60,000 nt of DNA from Liolophura sinensis (taxonomy: Eukaryota; Mollusca; Polyplacophora; Chitonida; Chitonidae), in NCBI RefSeq assembly GCF_032854445.1, contig NC_088303.1:22329501-22389500 (forward strand), in the 5' to 3' direction. Positions 26,801 through 41,800 of this stretch are shown one piece after another. The stretch's first letter is position 1; the number at the start of each line of letters is the position of its first letter. Below the pieces are notes generated by a model, which was not told the DNA's origin, made no database searches, and was given only the letters and a program-made list of their open reading frames with translations. The position numbers and the translations under genes were made by a program.

Positions 26801-29800
26801 ACTCGGCATAGTCCAGAATGAGATAAACTCGTGCAATGATTGAATTGATATCAATGAGATATGCACCATTTAAAGGGCGATTGCCAAATTGTTGGAGTCT
26901 TAATTTCTGTATTAACAATGAACAGAAAGGAACTATAATCAACTATTGAGACGGAGCCCACCATTGCAATCAGTCACGTGATTCGAAGCGGTTTTCGAAG
27001 TACTGATGCTGTCTTAGTGGATGCGTCGGTTACCTTTGTGTTAATTGCAATACTATGGTCTTTATTATTCTCGCTTAATGAGGTGATATGAATTCAGAAT
27101 TGCTTTAAGATCACGGAACATCTTTTTGTGGCGTACAACGTTTGGGACAATGCAGGCAGCAGAACAAAATTCCATGTCAGTGAGTGTAACGATTCAGAGC
27201 GGTTAACGTGGTAGTTAAGCTGTGAACTTGGTCAACCAGACTCAGAACTAAGAAGGAGCAAGAAGTTAGAGACGAAAAACAGACATAATTATCCTTCAGA
27301 ACAATAAAAAAAGAGTGAGATAGAGTCGTTATTACGAAATTTAAAAATCTTCTACAACCTCACGACTGGTAGAGTTGATTAAATCTTACCCGATATCTTT
27401 GCCTTATCTGTCATACCTCAAACGGTTTCCTCAAACCACAATGCTGGTCGTCATCGTATTAGTGAAATGATACTTGAGAGCGGAGGTAAAGCTTAAATGA
27501 AATAAATAAATTTTCCTGGACAACGCGAGGAAACCCCTTCTAGATGACAATAGCTGGTAATAATACAACAATTCATTTTAGAAGAGCAATTTGTAAAATC
27601 AACCTTAAGTGCTTCCGACTGTCATCCCGATTTCGTCCCAAATAAATGAATACATAAATTGTATATAGTGGTGTAAGACTTTATCGTGATAAATAACTAA
27701 CTCTTGTTGTTCAGTGACTTTTCGATTACTACCGACCATGTTTTTTATTCCATGCAGAACTTTACAGTACTCCAGGATTCGAGACGGAAAATACTGGGTT
27801 GGCTTTACCTTTGGGGGCCTCAGGGAGCCATCAATGGCGGATAACTCCATTGGATATGGCGGCCACAGAAGAAAGAGTCAAATATAAGATATCCGCTGTG
27901 ATCCATCACACTTTTAGGGGCAAGCAACTGGAGGTTCTTATTCGAGGAGACATCCTAACAGTCTTAGCATCACCACATCTACAAATTCATATTTTCTATC
28001 CTCGCTTTTCACCGGATGAACAACTCAGGCAAGGTATCGTTTGCGTTGTTTTCTCATAATAGGGAGCTCTTGAAACTCTTTCCTGTCTGTATCAAGACAG
28101 TCCAAAACTGTGAACTCATTTGTTGTTTCCTTTATTACGTCACAATTATAGGTGTATGTGTGTTCATAAAAACATGTATGAAGTACACATGCACTGCGAC
28201 GTCAGGAAAACATTTGGACCGGCTGTGTAGCTCGAGTCTCCCATTCAAGCAGCTGGACAGAATGCCCCACTGGTAAACTTTGCACCGTAATATAAGTTAA
28301 GCGCTATAGAGTTAAGTTTGACCTAATTTAAAAGCCAACAGGTTATACAGTGCATATGGCATTCAAGGCCAACTACTTTATATAGGTGATTCACACATTA
28401 ACGCATTTCTTTCCGAAGAACAATCAATTGTCAACAATCTGTGCCGGAAGATAAAAAGTGAGGAAGTTAACTGGTGATTGATATCTAGCATAAGTGTTGA
28501 GGTACGGTGACATGACGTTTCAATTTTACACCATACAAGGGTATATTCAAACTGTTCTTAACAATGCTAAAATTGTACATCCTCCGAATCTCTTACCTTG
28601 AGACGACTTTTTAATTTAAAGCAATTTAAGAAAATGACTAAATTAAACGTAGCATGTTAGAGACTGAACTCTCGGACGTAAATTAAAAATTTTCTTTTCA
28701 AGTAAGCCATTCTTTAGTTTCTTCAGAAATTTTATACAATTCAAGCCCCATACGTTATCATCGTTTTGTTGTAAAACCTTTTTAAATGAATGAATTAAAT
28801 ATATGTTACGCAGGTCTGTTTACATATGGTTAGATTTCTACTTGTGTCATGTACATTAATGACTTCGTTGCAGAAAATGGAACCGACGTGCCCCTTTCCC
28901 TTAAGATGGTTATAATGAATAATGGGACTGGAGCCGTAAATGGGCTGAAGGTAGAGGCTGCTAAGTTGTCTCTACGCAGCTGGTCTACCGGTAAGGGTAT
29001 TCGCTGCCTCATCCATGACGTGGTAACTGATGGCGAAATTCAGTCGAAGACGTTTGAACTTCATTTGGGGACCATAGCGGCGTCGCGAACAGTACTTGTC
29101 CAGTGGGTTCTGCTGTGTCCGGAAGCTGCAGTGTTTGACAATTTGACCTTATCTTTCGTCCAACTGAACAGTAAAGGTTTGCATATTTAAGGTTTTACGT
29201 CGTACTTAACAATTTTTCTTTCATTTGACAACGGCAAGTCTTTCCTGTGTGCATGTACTGTGTCTTCTTGTAGTATGGCGAGTCCATGCCGCCAACCAGT
29301 TCTGTTTCCTTGCTCTAATCCTTCAGAGCTGGGCGCCAAGCCAGGCAGCAATAAATAACATTTTAAAGTGATCGGTGTGAAGGCTAATGGAATCGTGGAA
29401 CGATTTACAGTTCTTCGATTTCCCAAACGAACTACATGTTAATTTTTAAACACTCTGCCTTCATACTGACCACCTACTGACCATATTAACATACCCCCAT
29501 CTTGTTATTCAGTCATCTTGTTATTCAACTATCCTGTTATTCACCATCCTGTTATTCACCCATTTTATTATTTACCCATCCTGTTATTCACCCATCCTAT
29601 TATTTACCCATCCTGTTATTCACCCATCCTATTATTCATCCATCCTGTTATTCACCCACCCTATTATTTACCCATCCTGTTATTCACCCATCCTAGTATT
29701 TACCCATCCTGTTATTCACCCATCCTATTATTCATCCATCCTGTTATTCACCCATCCTATTATTTACCCATCCTGTTATTCACCCATCCTAGTATTTACC

Positions 29801-32800
29801 CATCCTATTATTCACCCATCCTGTTATTCACCCATCCTATTATTCACCCATCCTATTATTTACCTATCATGTTATTATTCCATTCTGTTATTCTCCTTAA
29901 TCATAAACATTCTTATTACTCCTCTAGGGAACTCACTGGCAAATAAAGCTGATGCCCTAGGTGGCAGAAGAGGTCGCGTGTTCGAATCCAGCTTTCGCTG
30001 GTTCGGCTGCGGCTTTAAGTCGTGAGGTTTTCTCGAAGAGTTACGGTTTCCTCTATCCATAAATCTGGCCGCTGTCATATAAATGGAAAAGTCTTCAGTC
30101 GAATAACTAAATTGATATTATTCACTCATCTATCTCAACATTTAGCCATCCTGTTATTCACCATTTGGAGCTCGACAGTTGAAAGGAGTAAAGTTTTGTG
30201 TAAAGTTTCATAGGTTAATGGTTCAAATCTAGCTCTCGCCTTTCGGCTGCGGTTTTATGTCATAACTCTTGACAAGGCTTTCACCTGCTCCTTAGGGCCC
30301 TGCTCCTTACCAAGGTAAGACCCAATCAAATATGTAAATAGGTGTAAATACATAATGGACAGCCTTGTTTCGCCTAAAGGACTCTGTATGTTGTGTAAAA
30401 AAAATAGCAGCCCCCTAAACTTACTTACTCTATTTGCAGATGAGTCCATTCTGAGCACACATGAGATGGTAATGTATCACGAGGTTTTCCACGAAGTCCG
30501 CGTCCACGTGCCGGCATACGATGATGAAGAGGTGGACCCGTTGGTATCTTTCAACAGACAGGAGTCTCAGCGGCCAGATACAGTGTTCAGAACGGACACC
30601 GGGTTTACAACAGCTGACGTCTTTACCACAGACAACATCGATGTTTACGAAATTCTGTCTGATGATGGAAAGACCGAACTACAGGTACCATCATTGCTGA
30701 TATTTTGGGATCAGGTATTATCATCACAAATGTTTTGGTATCAAGCACTGCTATTACTGATATTTTGTGGTCAGCGTGCCAGCACGACGAAATGACCCAG
30801 GAGCCTCTCACCAGTGTGCTCCATCTCATGCTGGCTTCCTCTCCGGCCGTACGTTGGAAGATCTGCGGATGTGGGTTTCCTCCCACCATAATGCTGGCCG
30901 CCGTAGTGTACGTGAAATATTCTTGACCACGACGTAAAACACCGTTCAGATAAATCAAGTAAATTCGTAAACCATCACGCTATCATCGCTTTACACCATG
31001 TGGTTGCGCGTTCGTATCCCGTCAAGTATTTACAAGTTTGTCTTTGGTCCGGTTTCCTTCACGCGACACGTCCCTTGGTGTGTGATTTCATGACTCTTCC
31101 AATTTATTGTGTTTCCAAACACAATGAGTGTTTATATGAAAGGTCAAGAAATGGCAGAATTCTGTGTAGCACATTGATTGATTGGAAAGCTCCTTCAGTA
31201 GTTTAGACGTGCTAGTGAGAGGCATCAAGCATTATATGAACGACCAACGCAAGTGGAGTCAGCCATTGTTTTTGTTTTAAACCAGACTCTTGAAAGTTTT
31301 ATCCGACTATGACATATTAAAAGTTGCATTCTTGCTTTTTGTGCCATTAAACAGATTCTGGTCGAAGATACTAAAGAGGGATGGTATTGGCTCGAAATTC
31401 CTTTTGATTTCCCTGACAACCAGGAGCTCAAAGTATGCAGGCGTCAAGATGCAAAAAAAATTGCTAATCGAACATAACGTCTGGCTGGGCAAAGGCCAAG
31501 ACGGTGATAAAGCGATATACATATTTGACTGGTTCTCTCTGTATGACTGGGGCGTGCGCAGAAAAAGAGAGGCGACCGCATTCAATTCATATTTCATTGA
31601 GTTAGGCGTGGCAAACACACCACCGGTATTCCCTAAGAAGAAGTACGAAACAAGCGTTCTAGAAAACACCGATTTCCTTACGATATTTTATAACTGCACC
31701 GCGACAGACGCTGATAACGCCGTGACGTATTACGACCTGGAGAGTGCGGAGGGAGACGCTGTGCCTTTCAGCGTAACAGACTCCGGCGATATTCTCGTAT
31801 TTGGCGTCATTGACCGTGAACTTACGGATGTCTACCGTCTGAATATCTTCGCTTTTGACAACGGTAACCCTGTTCGGTCCGCAAGTACACAATTAGGGAT
31901 AAATGTTTTGGACGAAAACGACAACGTTGCCGTGTTTACGGAACCAAGGTACTCGGCTCTGGTGAGAGCCAACATTTCCCTTGGAGCTGAGTTTCTGAGA
32001 GTTAAGGCTAACGACCGTGATTTTGGTGAAAATGGGCGTGTGCTTTATTTCATTGGTGGGGCGAACAGTCATCCGTTCGACATCGACTCACACACAGGAG
32101 GTATTTCTACATCTGGTTTTCTTACAGAGCAAAGGTATAGTTTCCCAGTCAGTGCAAAAAATCCAAATTCGTCTACCATCTCCTCTGCGGAAGTGATTAT
32201 TTCTGTGATAAGAGAAGAGGAATTGGCCGCTATTTTCGAAACCGACATTGTCACAGCTGAGATAAGAGAAGGTCAACCGATTGGTTCTTTAGTTATCAAT
32301 GTCTTGAGCGATATTGCCGTATTAACTGGAGATATAACTTTTGAAATTCTCAGCGATGTTCCTTTTAGCTTTAATAAATTCACGGGTAACATTTATACAC
32401 GTGCCGTGTTAGATCGAGAAGCAAGAGACTTGTACAATTTCACCCTCAGAGCTCTGGATGATACTCCGTCGGGCAACCAGGTGGCTCCCCCTGAAGAAGT
32501 CATTGTGCTGGTCAATGTGTCCGACATTAACGATAATCCTCCGTCGTTCGCCTTCCCAGAAATAAAACTGCAAGTTTCAGAAGACACAGCCGTCGGAAAA
32601 ATTTTTTATACAATAACAGCCAAAGATCCAGACTTACTGACAAATGGCGATGTGGTCAGGTACGAATTACTCAACAGCACAGAAGACGGCTGTCCTTTTG
32701 GCCTGAACCAGACGCAAGATGGAGCACAACTGTACCTTGTCAAACCCTTGGATCGTGAAAATCTCGCGAGATATTATCTAACTGTGAAAGCCACAGATGG

Positions 32801-35800
32801 AGGTCTACCTCCCCAGACCGGAAGTGCCATGCTATGTATCACTGTTGGAGACACCAACGACAACCCGCCATGGTTCGAAACACAATCCTCCACTGTGAAC
32901 ATATCCAAGCTACTTCCGGTCAACTCTGTAGTTTTTACAGCACATGCCGTGGATAACGACCTTGAAGGTAAGTTTGATTTATAGGGGAACATGATCGTGC
33001 AGGTAAAAGGCGGGAGAAGGGGTCATGACCGTGCAGGTAAGACGTTTGTTTCTCAACCAGTTGGACACACGAGGACATCGAATGTTCCCCCGGCATCAGA
33101 TTTTAGTGACTTGTGGACCGTTTAGGCGATACCTTTGGGTATCATTTCATTTATTTGTTTATTTAGGCCTATTTGATTGATGTTTAGCTACGTGTTAAAG
33201 ACTTCGTCATTTTAATTTTATAGCGTTCAGGTGTATACTGGTTGAGAAAACCGCAATACCGAAGTAAACCACCACTCTTCACCAGATTCGACGTCGCTCT
33301 TGATTGTTTCTTATTACCGAAATTAGGAAGTAGACTTGTCTTCCTGTATGGGTTTATATGTAATTATGTTTTCTCCATACACACAGTTTTATTATGTGAA
33401 TACCTCTGAGTATTCCTTACTTACAGCTGTTCTCCACTACGACATAATTGATCCATCGAGAAGGTTCAGGATTAACTCCGATACTGGGATTTTAACATTG
33501 AAGATATCACTGAAAAATGCCGACGATCTGGAGTTCAGCGTAGTGATTGTAGTCAGCGATGGCCTGATGGAGAGCAATATGACCCTGGTGATAAGTGTTT
33601 CCCAGAAAAACTTCTCCCCACCAGCGTTCAAACCAGATGTGTACACCGTGGAGGTCAAAGAAACCGTGCCTCCAGGAACATTCGTTGAAATTGTTTTCGC
33701 CGATGACGACGAAGGTGATTGGATAACGTACTATATCGAAGAAGGAAACGTCGATGGTATGTTCCATATCGACAGTGTGACTGGTAAGTTCTATGCGTTT
33801 GGTTCACCGGCGCCGATAGCTTTTAAGTGACAAGGTAGAAATAGAGAGGTAGCAGAGTGATAGCAGAGAGCTAGCAGAGTGGTAGCAGAGGTAGCAGAGT
33901 TGTAGCAGGGTGGTAGCAGAGTTGTAGCAGATGTAGCAGAGTGGTAGCAGAGGCAGCAAAGTGGTATCATAGTGGTAGGAAAGAGGTAACAGATTGGTAG
34001 CAAAGGCAGCAGAGTGGTATCAGAGTGGTAGAAGAGAAGTAACAGATTGGTAGCAGAGGCAGCAGAGTGGTACCAGAGGGGTAGGAGAGACGTAGCAGAA
34101 TGATAGCAGAGTGGTAGCAGAGGCAGCAGAGAGGTAACAGAGTGGTAGGAGAGGCATCAGAGTAGTACCAGTGTGGTAGTAGAGAGGTAGCAGAGTGATA
34201 GCAGAGGCAGCAGAGAGGTAACAGAGGTATTAGAGGCAGTAGAGTGGTATCAGAGTGGTAACGTTTACTATATATTTACACGTAGATATTTGGATTAAAA
34301 CCCGGTCTATAGAGAACTCTAGCCATTTGTACTGCTTGGGGCATCCATTTTTAAACGTCACATTTATGACACCCGACACATATTTGTGTGTGTCTTTGCC
34401 CACTTAGCTTGAATTTCATCTCGCCTGGGCTTCTCTTTCTAGTTTATGTTAATACGAGACACATTTGACAAGTGGGAAAGTCCAACCTCAGTTGCTTGCC
34501 AAAGGGCGGCGATTTTATCTCGCGCCCGCCAGCATATGAGTTCGGCAAGTAAGGTGTTATTCAGATGAAAAAACGAAAGCTAACTTTTCTTTATTTACAC
34601 ATATTATGGAGCTTGTCACTTTAGGTGGTTAAGTGGTTCTTCTTAGAATAATTTTCCAAAAACGAAGAAATCTTCAGCGTGTAAACTATACGCAGTTAAA
34701 CATATACATGACACTGTTCATGCTGTAAAGATTTTAATGGGCTTGACATAGGCTGTTCAGGCATAATTTTGGTATCAAAATACTAAAAGTCGTTCCCAGA
34801 TTAGTGACTTTTATAATCTTGTACCCAGGGAATAAATCGATTTTTAAAAAATAAACCTGATGTCAAGCGACTTTGAGAGAGACGAGGCTGGGTGAGAGCT
34901 GTGACATTTTGTTTCATTTAGTTGTCATAATGCATTGCATACAACATGACCAGCATTGACTCCTCTCGCGAGCTGTGGTGCTGATCTGAATTCAAAATGT
35001 TGAAACACATGGGAATGTTTGTCCTGTATTTATACACTCCAGGTGAAATAATGACCCGCTACCACTTGGACGTACAACTCAATGCAAACTTTACTCTTAA
35101 AATCGTTGCAAAGGATGACCATGATGATGATATGACTTCAATGACTGGAAGGGCAACCGTTTACATCACTGTTCTCCCCGTTAATCAGCATGCGCCGTCT
35201 TTCACTGAAGGGGAGATAATCCACGCGAGTATTTTGGAGGATGCAGCCAAAGGAACTGTGGTTCAGCTGCCGGTAGGCGAATGTCATTTGTATATACTTT
35301 GCTGTACCTCTAGTTAAAGTTTCTTTGTGTGTGATAAGGTTTAAGTTCTACATTCGTAAAAAACAGTCCATGCAACTCTGTTTTTTTAACATCCTGTTGT
35401 TTGCTGGCTTCTTTCGCGGGAATTAAATTGCTCCCATATCTCTGGACATTGCAAGACCATCGTTCGATTTTCCTCTCGATCGATGATCAGAGAAATATCA
35501 TTCAGAACAACTTGTTAGATTCATTGTATCTTTCGCAAAATTTTTCAGGGGGAATGAGTCAAGGCTAGTTGAATGTACATATACAGAAATAACAATATCT
35601 CCTTCACGTTGTACTGTCAGGACATTTTGTCTTCTAGTTATTTCATCAAAAGCTAAAAAAACGTAATACATAAAATCCTTTTGAAAGCAGTTTGCTGTGT
35701 TGTGGGTGCTTCAGTTAAGCATACACAAGACCAAATGGATGACATATCCAAGAATTGATGTCGGTACGCTTATGCAAAATTGATTACGACTCTGTCTTTT

Positions 35801-38800
35801 GATTGATGCATCTTTGCAGGATGCCTATGATGAGGACGGTGACAACATACAGTATTCATTACTTGGTAGCAGTGATTTATTTAGTGTAAATCCACACGAT
35901 TCTGACCTCCACTTGCTCGAAGTCATCGACAGGGAGACAACTCCAACCGTAGCCTTGACACTGGTTGCCAGTGACAATGGAAACCCGCCCAAAAGTTCGC
36001 ATACTTCAGTAGTAATAGACGTCTTGGATGTGAATGACAACCCACCTATTCTTCAACATTTAGATGATATTATAAAAGTCACCCAGTCGGCCATACGTCT
36101 CAAAATACCAGTACATAAGGTTGGTGAGACATGCGTTGTGTTTCTTGATCATACTTACATATATACATAAATTAGTTTATGGCGACTCCATTCCATGGAA
36201 TGATTTGCGCCGAGGCAATGAGATGTGTTTCAGGGATTTAGGCTGGTCTAATCATCACTAGTCAAATTATAGAGACCTATTGCCAGAATGCTGTGGCCTA
36301 AAATCTGTAGATCCTACATAAATAATTCCCCATAGATTTAATAACTAAACTTGCAGTTTTCGGTGGACAAAGCACACTCCTCAGAGTTGAGTTAACAGTT
36401 CCAACGTCTACAAGGTCAGAAAAGAAGATTTGTCATGATGGATGGTCTCCTCAGCCTGACAAACATTTCATAGATCGGAATCTCTTACCTTGAATCTTTT
36501 TAAGTAGCTATTAACTGGGAGATGTCCTGGCCGAAGTCGGAAACACAAGATTTCTGCTTTTCTGCTAGAAAAGGAAAAAGGGAGGTTGTTATGTCGTCAG
36601 GGTTAAATGAGTGATAAAAACTACAGTTCTCTGAATCGTTCCGCTAAGTTTGCCGTAGTTTAAATGATAATGACTTTACCTCATTGAGGGCCTCGGATAT
36701 GGTCAGTTTGAGATTAGAGGTGACATCACACAGACTTAGGGATTGTTTGGCTAGCCTATCTGCTCGTTCATTACCAGGCACCCCAGAATGTCCAGGAACC
36801 CAGGCGAAGCAAATGTCAAGGTCAGCAAAGAATAGTGAGGACGACAGAAAAACTACCTCGTACAGAACAGGGTAGCATTTTGTCCACTTAAATGACGTCA
36901 TTGATTGTAAAGCACCAAGAAAATCTGTGAATATAACACCTCTTAACGGTCTTAAATCCAAAAGAAAGAACAGAGCATTCAGAGTTCGGCTGAATATACA
37001 GACAGGTTATCCGACAATCTAAGAACTTTTTCATATCGCAATTCCGGTACGCACTTAGCGGCATCGGTATAAATTTGCATGTATGCAGACCATTTGCTGC
37101 TTACGTATTTCGTGGGAAATCACAGAAATATAGTGAGGACTGTCTGCTTTCTGGACCTGAGAGTGCAGGTCCATGGATACAGATGGTGGTTGGGCCTTCC
37201 AGGGGTGAGATGGCGGGACACATTCCTTCTGTAAACGTCCGATATTGACCCCAGCACTCTGCAAAATATCCTGAGCACGATCATTGTGACTTTTTGTTGG
37301 CATTATGGAGAGAATCAAAACAAGCTGATGAAAACACTGAACTGGCTGAATTATGTAGAGAGCTTTCTTTTGATCATACTTTATGTTGATGGTTATATGC
37401 ATATAACAGAACAGAGATCCTTCCGCGGACTATTATGGAAGACGACTTACTTCGCCCTATGTTGAGGTCGCGTTTTCACAGATTTCACAGTACACATTAT
37501 ACATTTAACCTTCATGGTTTCACCTTCCTCACTTTTACCATTGGATGGTAAGCATATAAAATACTGATTTGTGTGTCTTGTGTTGAAGGTTATAGCTATT
37601 GATCCTGACTCTGGGAACAACGCCGCTCTGACGTATTCTCTGACGATGGACACCCCTCTTCTTCGTATTGACGACAGTGGAGCCATCTACTGTAAGGCTG
37701 AATGTCTGACGTTAAATGCTAGTATCACTTTACCTATTGTAATAAACGTGCAGGATAAAGGGCATCCTCCACAGGGGACAAGTAACACCACAACACTTCA
37801 CGTCATTGTCTCTCCAGGAACATCTGATGTCAATGTGACGGTAAGTTAAAGGCCTCCTCATGTCAGATATTTGCAATTTGTTTTCGACCATGTTGAGATA
37901 TTTGCAGTTTGTTTTAGACCATATTTTGATTTATTACCGTACATAGCACAAAAAATGGTCGTTCTCAAAAAAGCTGATATACACATATTTTATATGAAAC
38001 GATGCCATTGACTAAAACTTGCAGATCATGTGAATTATCACATAGCACAATGTAGACGTATCCATCTATGGTAACCCATGTGTGTTTTTTTGAAAAGTAA
38101 GCTTAAATGTTGGATTTTAGTATACTGGTATTGCGTTTGTAGCGAAGTCTGGAGATCTGGAATCAAATCCCGGTCGGGTGATACCGAAGGCTTTAAACAT
38201 GGTACTTGTTGCTGTCTAGCTTGGTGCTCAGCACTGAAAGTTAGATGAAAGAAACAGACCTGGTTTGCCCGATGACTGGCTGTCATGTCTGGTGTCTTTG
38301 GTATGATACTTCAGCAGCGGCAGAAATTTGGCGGCATGGACTTACCCTGCCACAAGAATGGTCCACAGTGTCTGAAGACACATCTAATGACTCCTCGTCG
38401 TAGTATGACTAATACTTGTTAAGTACGACATAAAACCACAAGCATACGAAAGTTCGCCATGTCAGTGGTTTACAAGATAACACAGAATTAAACAGGTTTA
38501 GACGATACCAACTAAATAATGCAGACCGGACGTTGCCCCTTTTTGAAGATATTGCTGTTGCTGAGAATTTCAAATGAAATGCCATTGCAATAGTAGATGA
38601 CTATTGACTAGTATCATGGGATGAACATTGAAGAGATGAGGAGTGATGGTGACTTACAGTCTGATCCACAGCATCACTTCTGATGGAGATGTGCAGTTTT
38701 ATTGCAATTCATTCTCATACATATACCACAAAAACAGTCAGGACAAAAACTGAAAAAGTTTCAGGCTTACAGATATTTTAACCTAAGGTGTTATTCTTCC

Positions 38801-41800
38801 ATCAGCGTAATGACCCAGGAGCCTGTTACCAATGCGGTCGCTGTGAGTTCAAGTCCAGCTCATGCTGGCTTCCTCTCTGGCCGTACGTGGGAAGGTCTTT
38901 CAACAACCTGCGCATGGTCATGGGTTTCCCCCGGGCTCCAGCCGGTTTCCTCTCACCATAATGCTGGCCGCCGTCATATGAGTGAAATATTCTTGAGTAC
39001 GGCAATAAAACACCAGTCAAATAAATAAATAAATATTCTTACCTACTTATGAACCAAATCACTTAATGAAAAGCATTGCTGCACTTATAGATAACTTTGT
39101 CATTTGCAAAAGGAGGAAGATGCCTATTCCTTGGAGCCATCCCCAAGCGTTGCCTTTCAACGTGCGTTGTCTGGGCACATCCCGTTTTCTGAGGAAACTC
39201 CGATGCATAGATTTACAGCAGCTGAGTTGGACTTTACAGAGGTTATATCTTCTTTTGCTACCCCTATGGAAGAATTGACTCAAACAGCCGTCAGTCCAAC
39301 AGCGTCCTTACCTCTCTTGTTTCAAACAACGTCGGCAATCATGGACCAGCCCACTGCAATGCCATCCGAGTCAACGTCTACTCAGTTAACATCCACCAGG
39401 GCCTTGCCCACAGCGGCTTTACCACTATCCAGTTATAAAGAGATTTGTCAAAGACCCATCGACGCTGTCATACGGGGTAAGGTATTGTGATCGAGGGTAT
39501 GCACGAAAGGGAAGTAATTATAAAGGAAATTCGATGAAAAAATGAGTTATAACGTTAAAGAAACATTTAGTTATATAAACTAGTGCTCAAAAGAAAGTAT
39601 ACAGCTGTTTGATCAGACATCAAATAAAAACGGAAAGAAATATATTTGAAATTATTTTTAATTCCATAAGAATATTCCATTTCACCTGGAACGTCCATAC
39701 ATACAGTTCATTAAATGGTGAAGGTTTGGTTTGATGGTCAGTCAAAGAGATGTGGTGTCAACAGAACATTTACACATTTGCAAAATTCAAATGAAGCATT
39801 TTTCCCTCTGGAAATGTCATTCAAATCATGCTCAGTAGCGAGTGTGGCCTCCATTGGCATTGATGCAGGCCACAACACGTCGCCGCATTGATGACGTCAG
39901 GCGTCGAATGACGTTAGGTGTGATTCGTTGCCATTCTTGTTGGAGACACTCTTCCAGCTGTTGAACGGTCACAGGTGGCACTGGCAGTCTTCTGACTTGT
40001 CTGCCCAGGTGGTCCCACAAGTGCTCAGTTGGATTGAGGTCGGGTGAACATACCGGCCATGGTAAGAGATCGATGTTGGCGTTCTGTAGAAAGTTGTTCG
40101 TCAATCATGCAGTATGAGGTCTTGCATTATCATGCTGGTACAAAATTCCTCTTTGCTGTTGGTGGATGAATGGCACTACAACCGGTCGTAAAACTTCATC
40201 GGTGTATCTGCGAGCATTGAGGTTCCCATGAATCACCACCAGCCTCGTCTTCAGATCGCCGCAGATGCCTCCCCACACCATCACACTACCACCTCCAAAC
40301 GCTCGAACTTGCTGAACGCAATTTGGCACCAAACGTTCTCCTACACGCCTGTATTACCCTAGCCCGGCCTTCATTTTTGTACACACAAAACCTGCTCTCG
40401 TCGGAGAACATTACCCGTGCCCATTCACGCCTCTGCCTGCGTAGAACGCGCCTGGCCCATATCAGCCGACGGCGTTGATTTTGAGGCGTCAGATAAACTC
40501 CACAATACGGTCGACGTGCCCTAATACCGTGTTGACGTAGTCGACGGTAGACTGTGTGTCGACTAATCGGGTGCCCTAGTGCCGTCGCCGCCGTTGACGT
40601 TGCCGTTACGTTCCGATTGCGGAGGTGAATGGTCCGGATGTGTCGATCTTCAGCGGGGGTGGTGACGCGTGTTCGACCGCTCCTAGGCCTGTCGGATGTA
40701 ACGCCTGTCTGCCGGAGTCGCTGCATAAGTCTGACGATAGTTGCTCTTGTGCAACCAAAGGTTCTGGCAATGGCGGCGTTGGTCGCTCCTTGCTGGGCCA
40801 TGCCGACAGCTCTCTCTCGCTCAACTTGGCTCAAACGTGGCATACCTGGTGTTTTTCTGACGACTGTGTTCCTAACGTTTCCCGTCGACTCATTTATACC
40901 GCCAAAATGCACGTTCATGTCGTGTTACACGTGGAAGGGCCATTTTTCGATTTTATGCTAAGTTTAGGCAAATCTTGCTTTGTTGGGCCAGTTTGTTCCC
41001 TGGATGGATCGGCGTTTACACTGCTAATAGGGCTCATCATGGATAATTTCTCAAGTTTTTACTTTGCGCGGTTTTTATGTATTTGTTTTGGTGTATACTT
41101 TCTTTTGAGCACTAGTTTATAATGATTGTCGAAAAAGTTGCATGTTAGTATGACAATTCAAAGTTCAGTAGAACTGCAAAATTACTTAATAAGTCTCAAA
41201 AACAGATATTGATCTCGTCTTATAGGTGCGAAAAACTAGTGTTTATTTCAATGGTTTTAGGGGTCTCAGTGGCCAAGAGCTAGGTCTGCCAACAATCTGC
41301 GGATAGTTATGGGTATTTCAAGGGGTTTGCCAGGCTCCTCGCACCATAATACTGGTCGCCATTGTATAAGTCAAATATTCTTGAATACGGCATGAGCACG
41401 GATCAACAAATTAAATCAAATGTGACGGCATGGTGTTCAAATTACCCAAGCGCACCAACGGGACATCCGGGGCATCCGTGGCTCAGTTGGTTAGCGCGCT
41501 AGCGCAGCGTAATGACCCAAGAACCTCTTACCAATACGGTCGCTGTGAGTTCAAGTCCAGCTCATGATGGCTTCCTCTCCGGCTGAACATGGGAAGGTAC
41601 AGCAACCTGTGGATGGTCGTGGGTTTCCTCCGGGCTCTGCCGTGTTTCCACCCACCATAATGCTGGCCGCCGTTGTAAAAGTGAAATATACTTGAGTACG
41701 GAGTAAAACACTAATCAAATAATTAAATCAAATGAAACGGACAGATGTCAAAGGGACATCCTTTTTTGACGTCACCAAATAGTTTTGCGTGTGGCATTTT

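Noticed and set aside
29518-29946. 142-codon frame of repeated VIHPSYYLPILLF-like units
   Set aside because: It is a translation of the 17-bp minisatellite inside an intron.
29945-30010. tRNA-like block with GTGTTCGAATCC
   Set aside because: The B box is good, but the rest does not fold as a tRNA; more likely a SINE head remnant.
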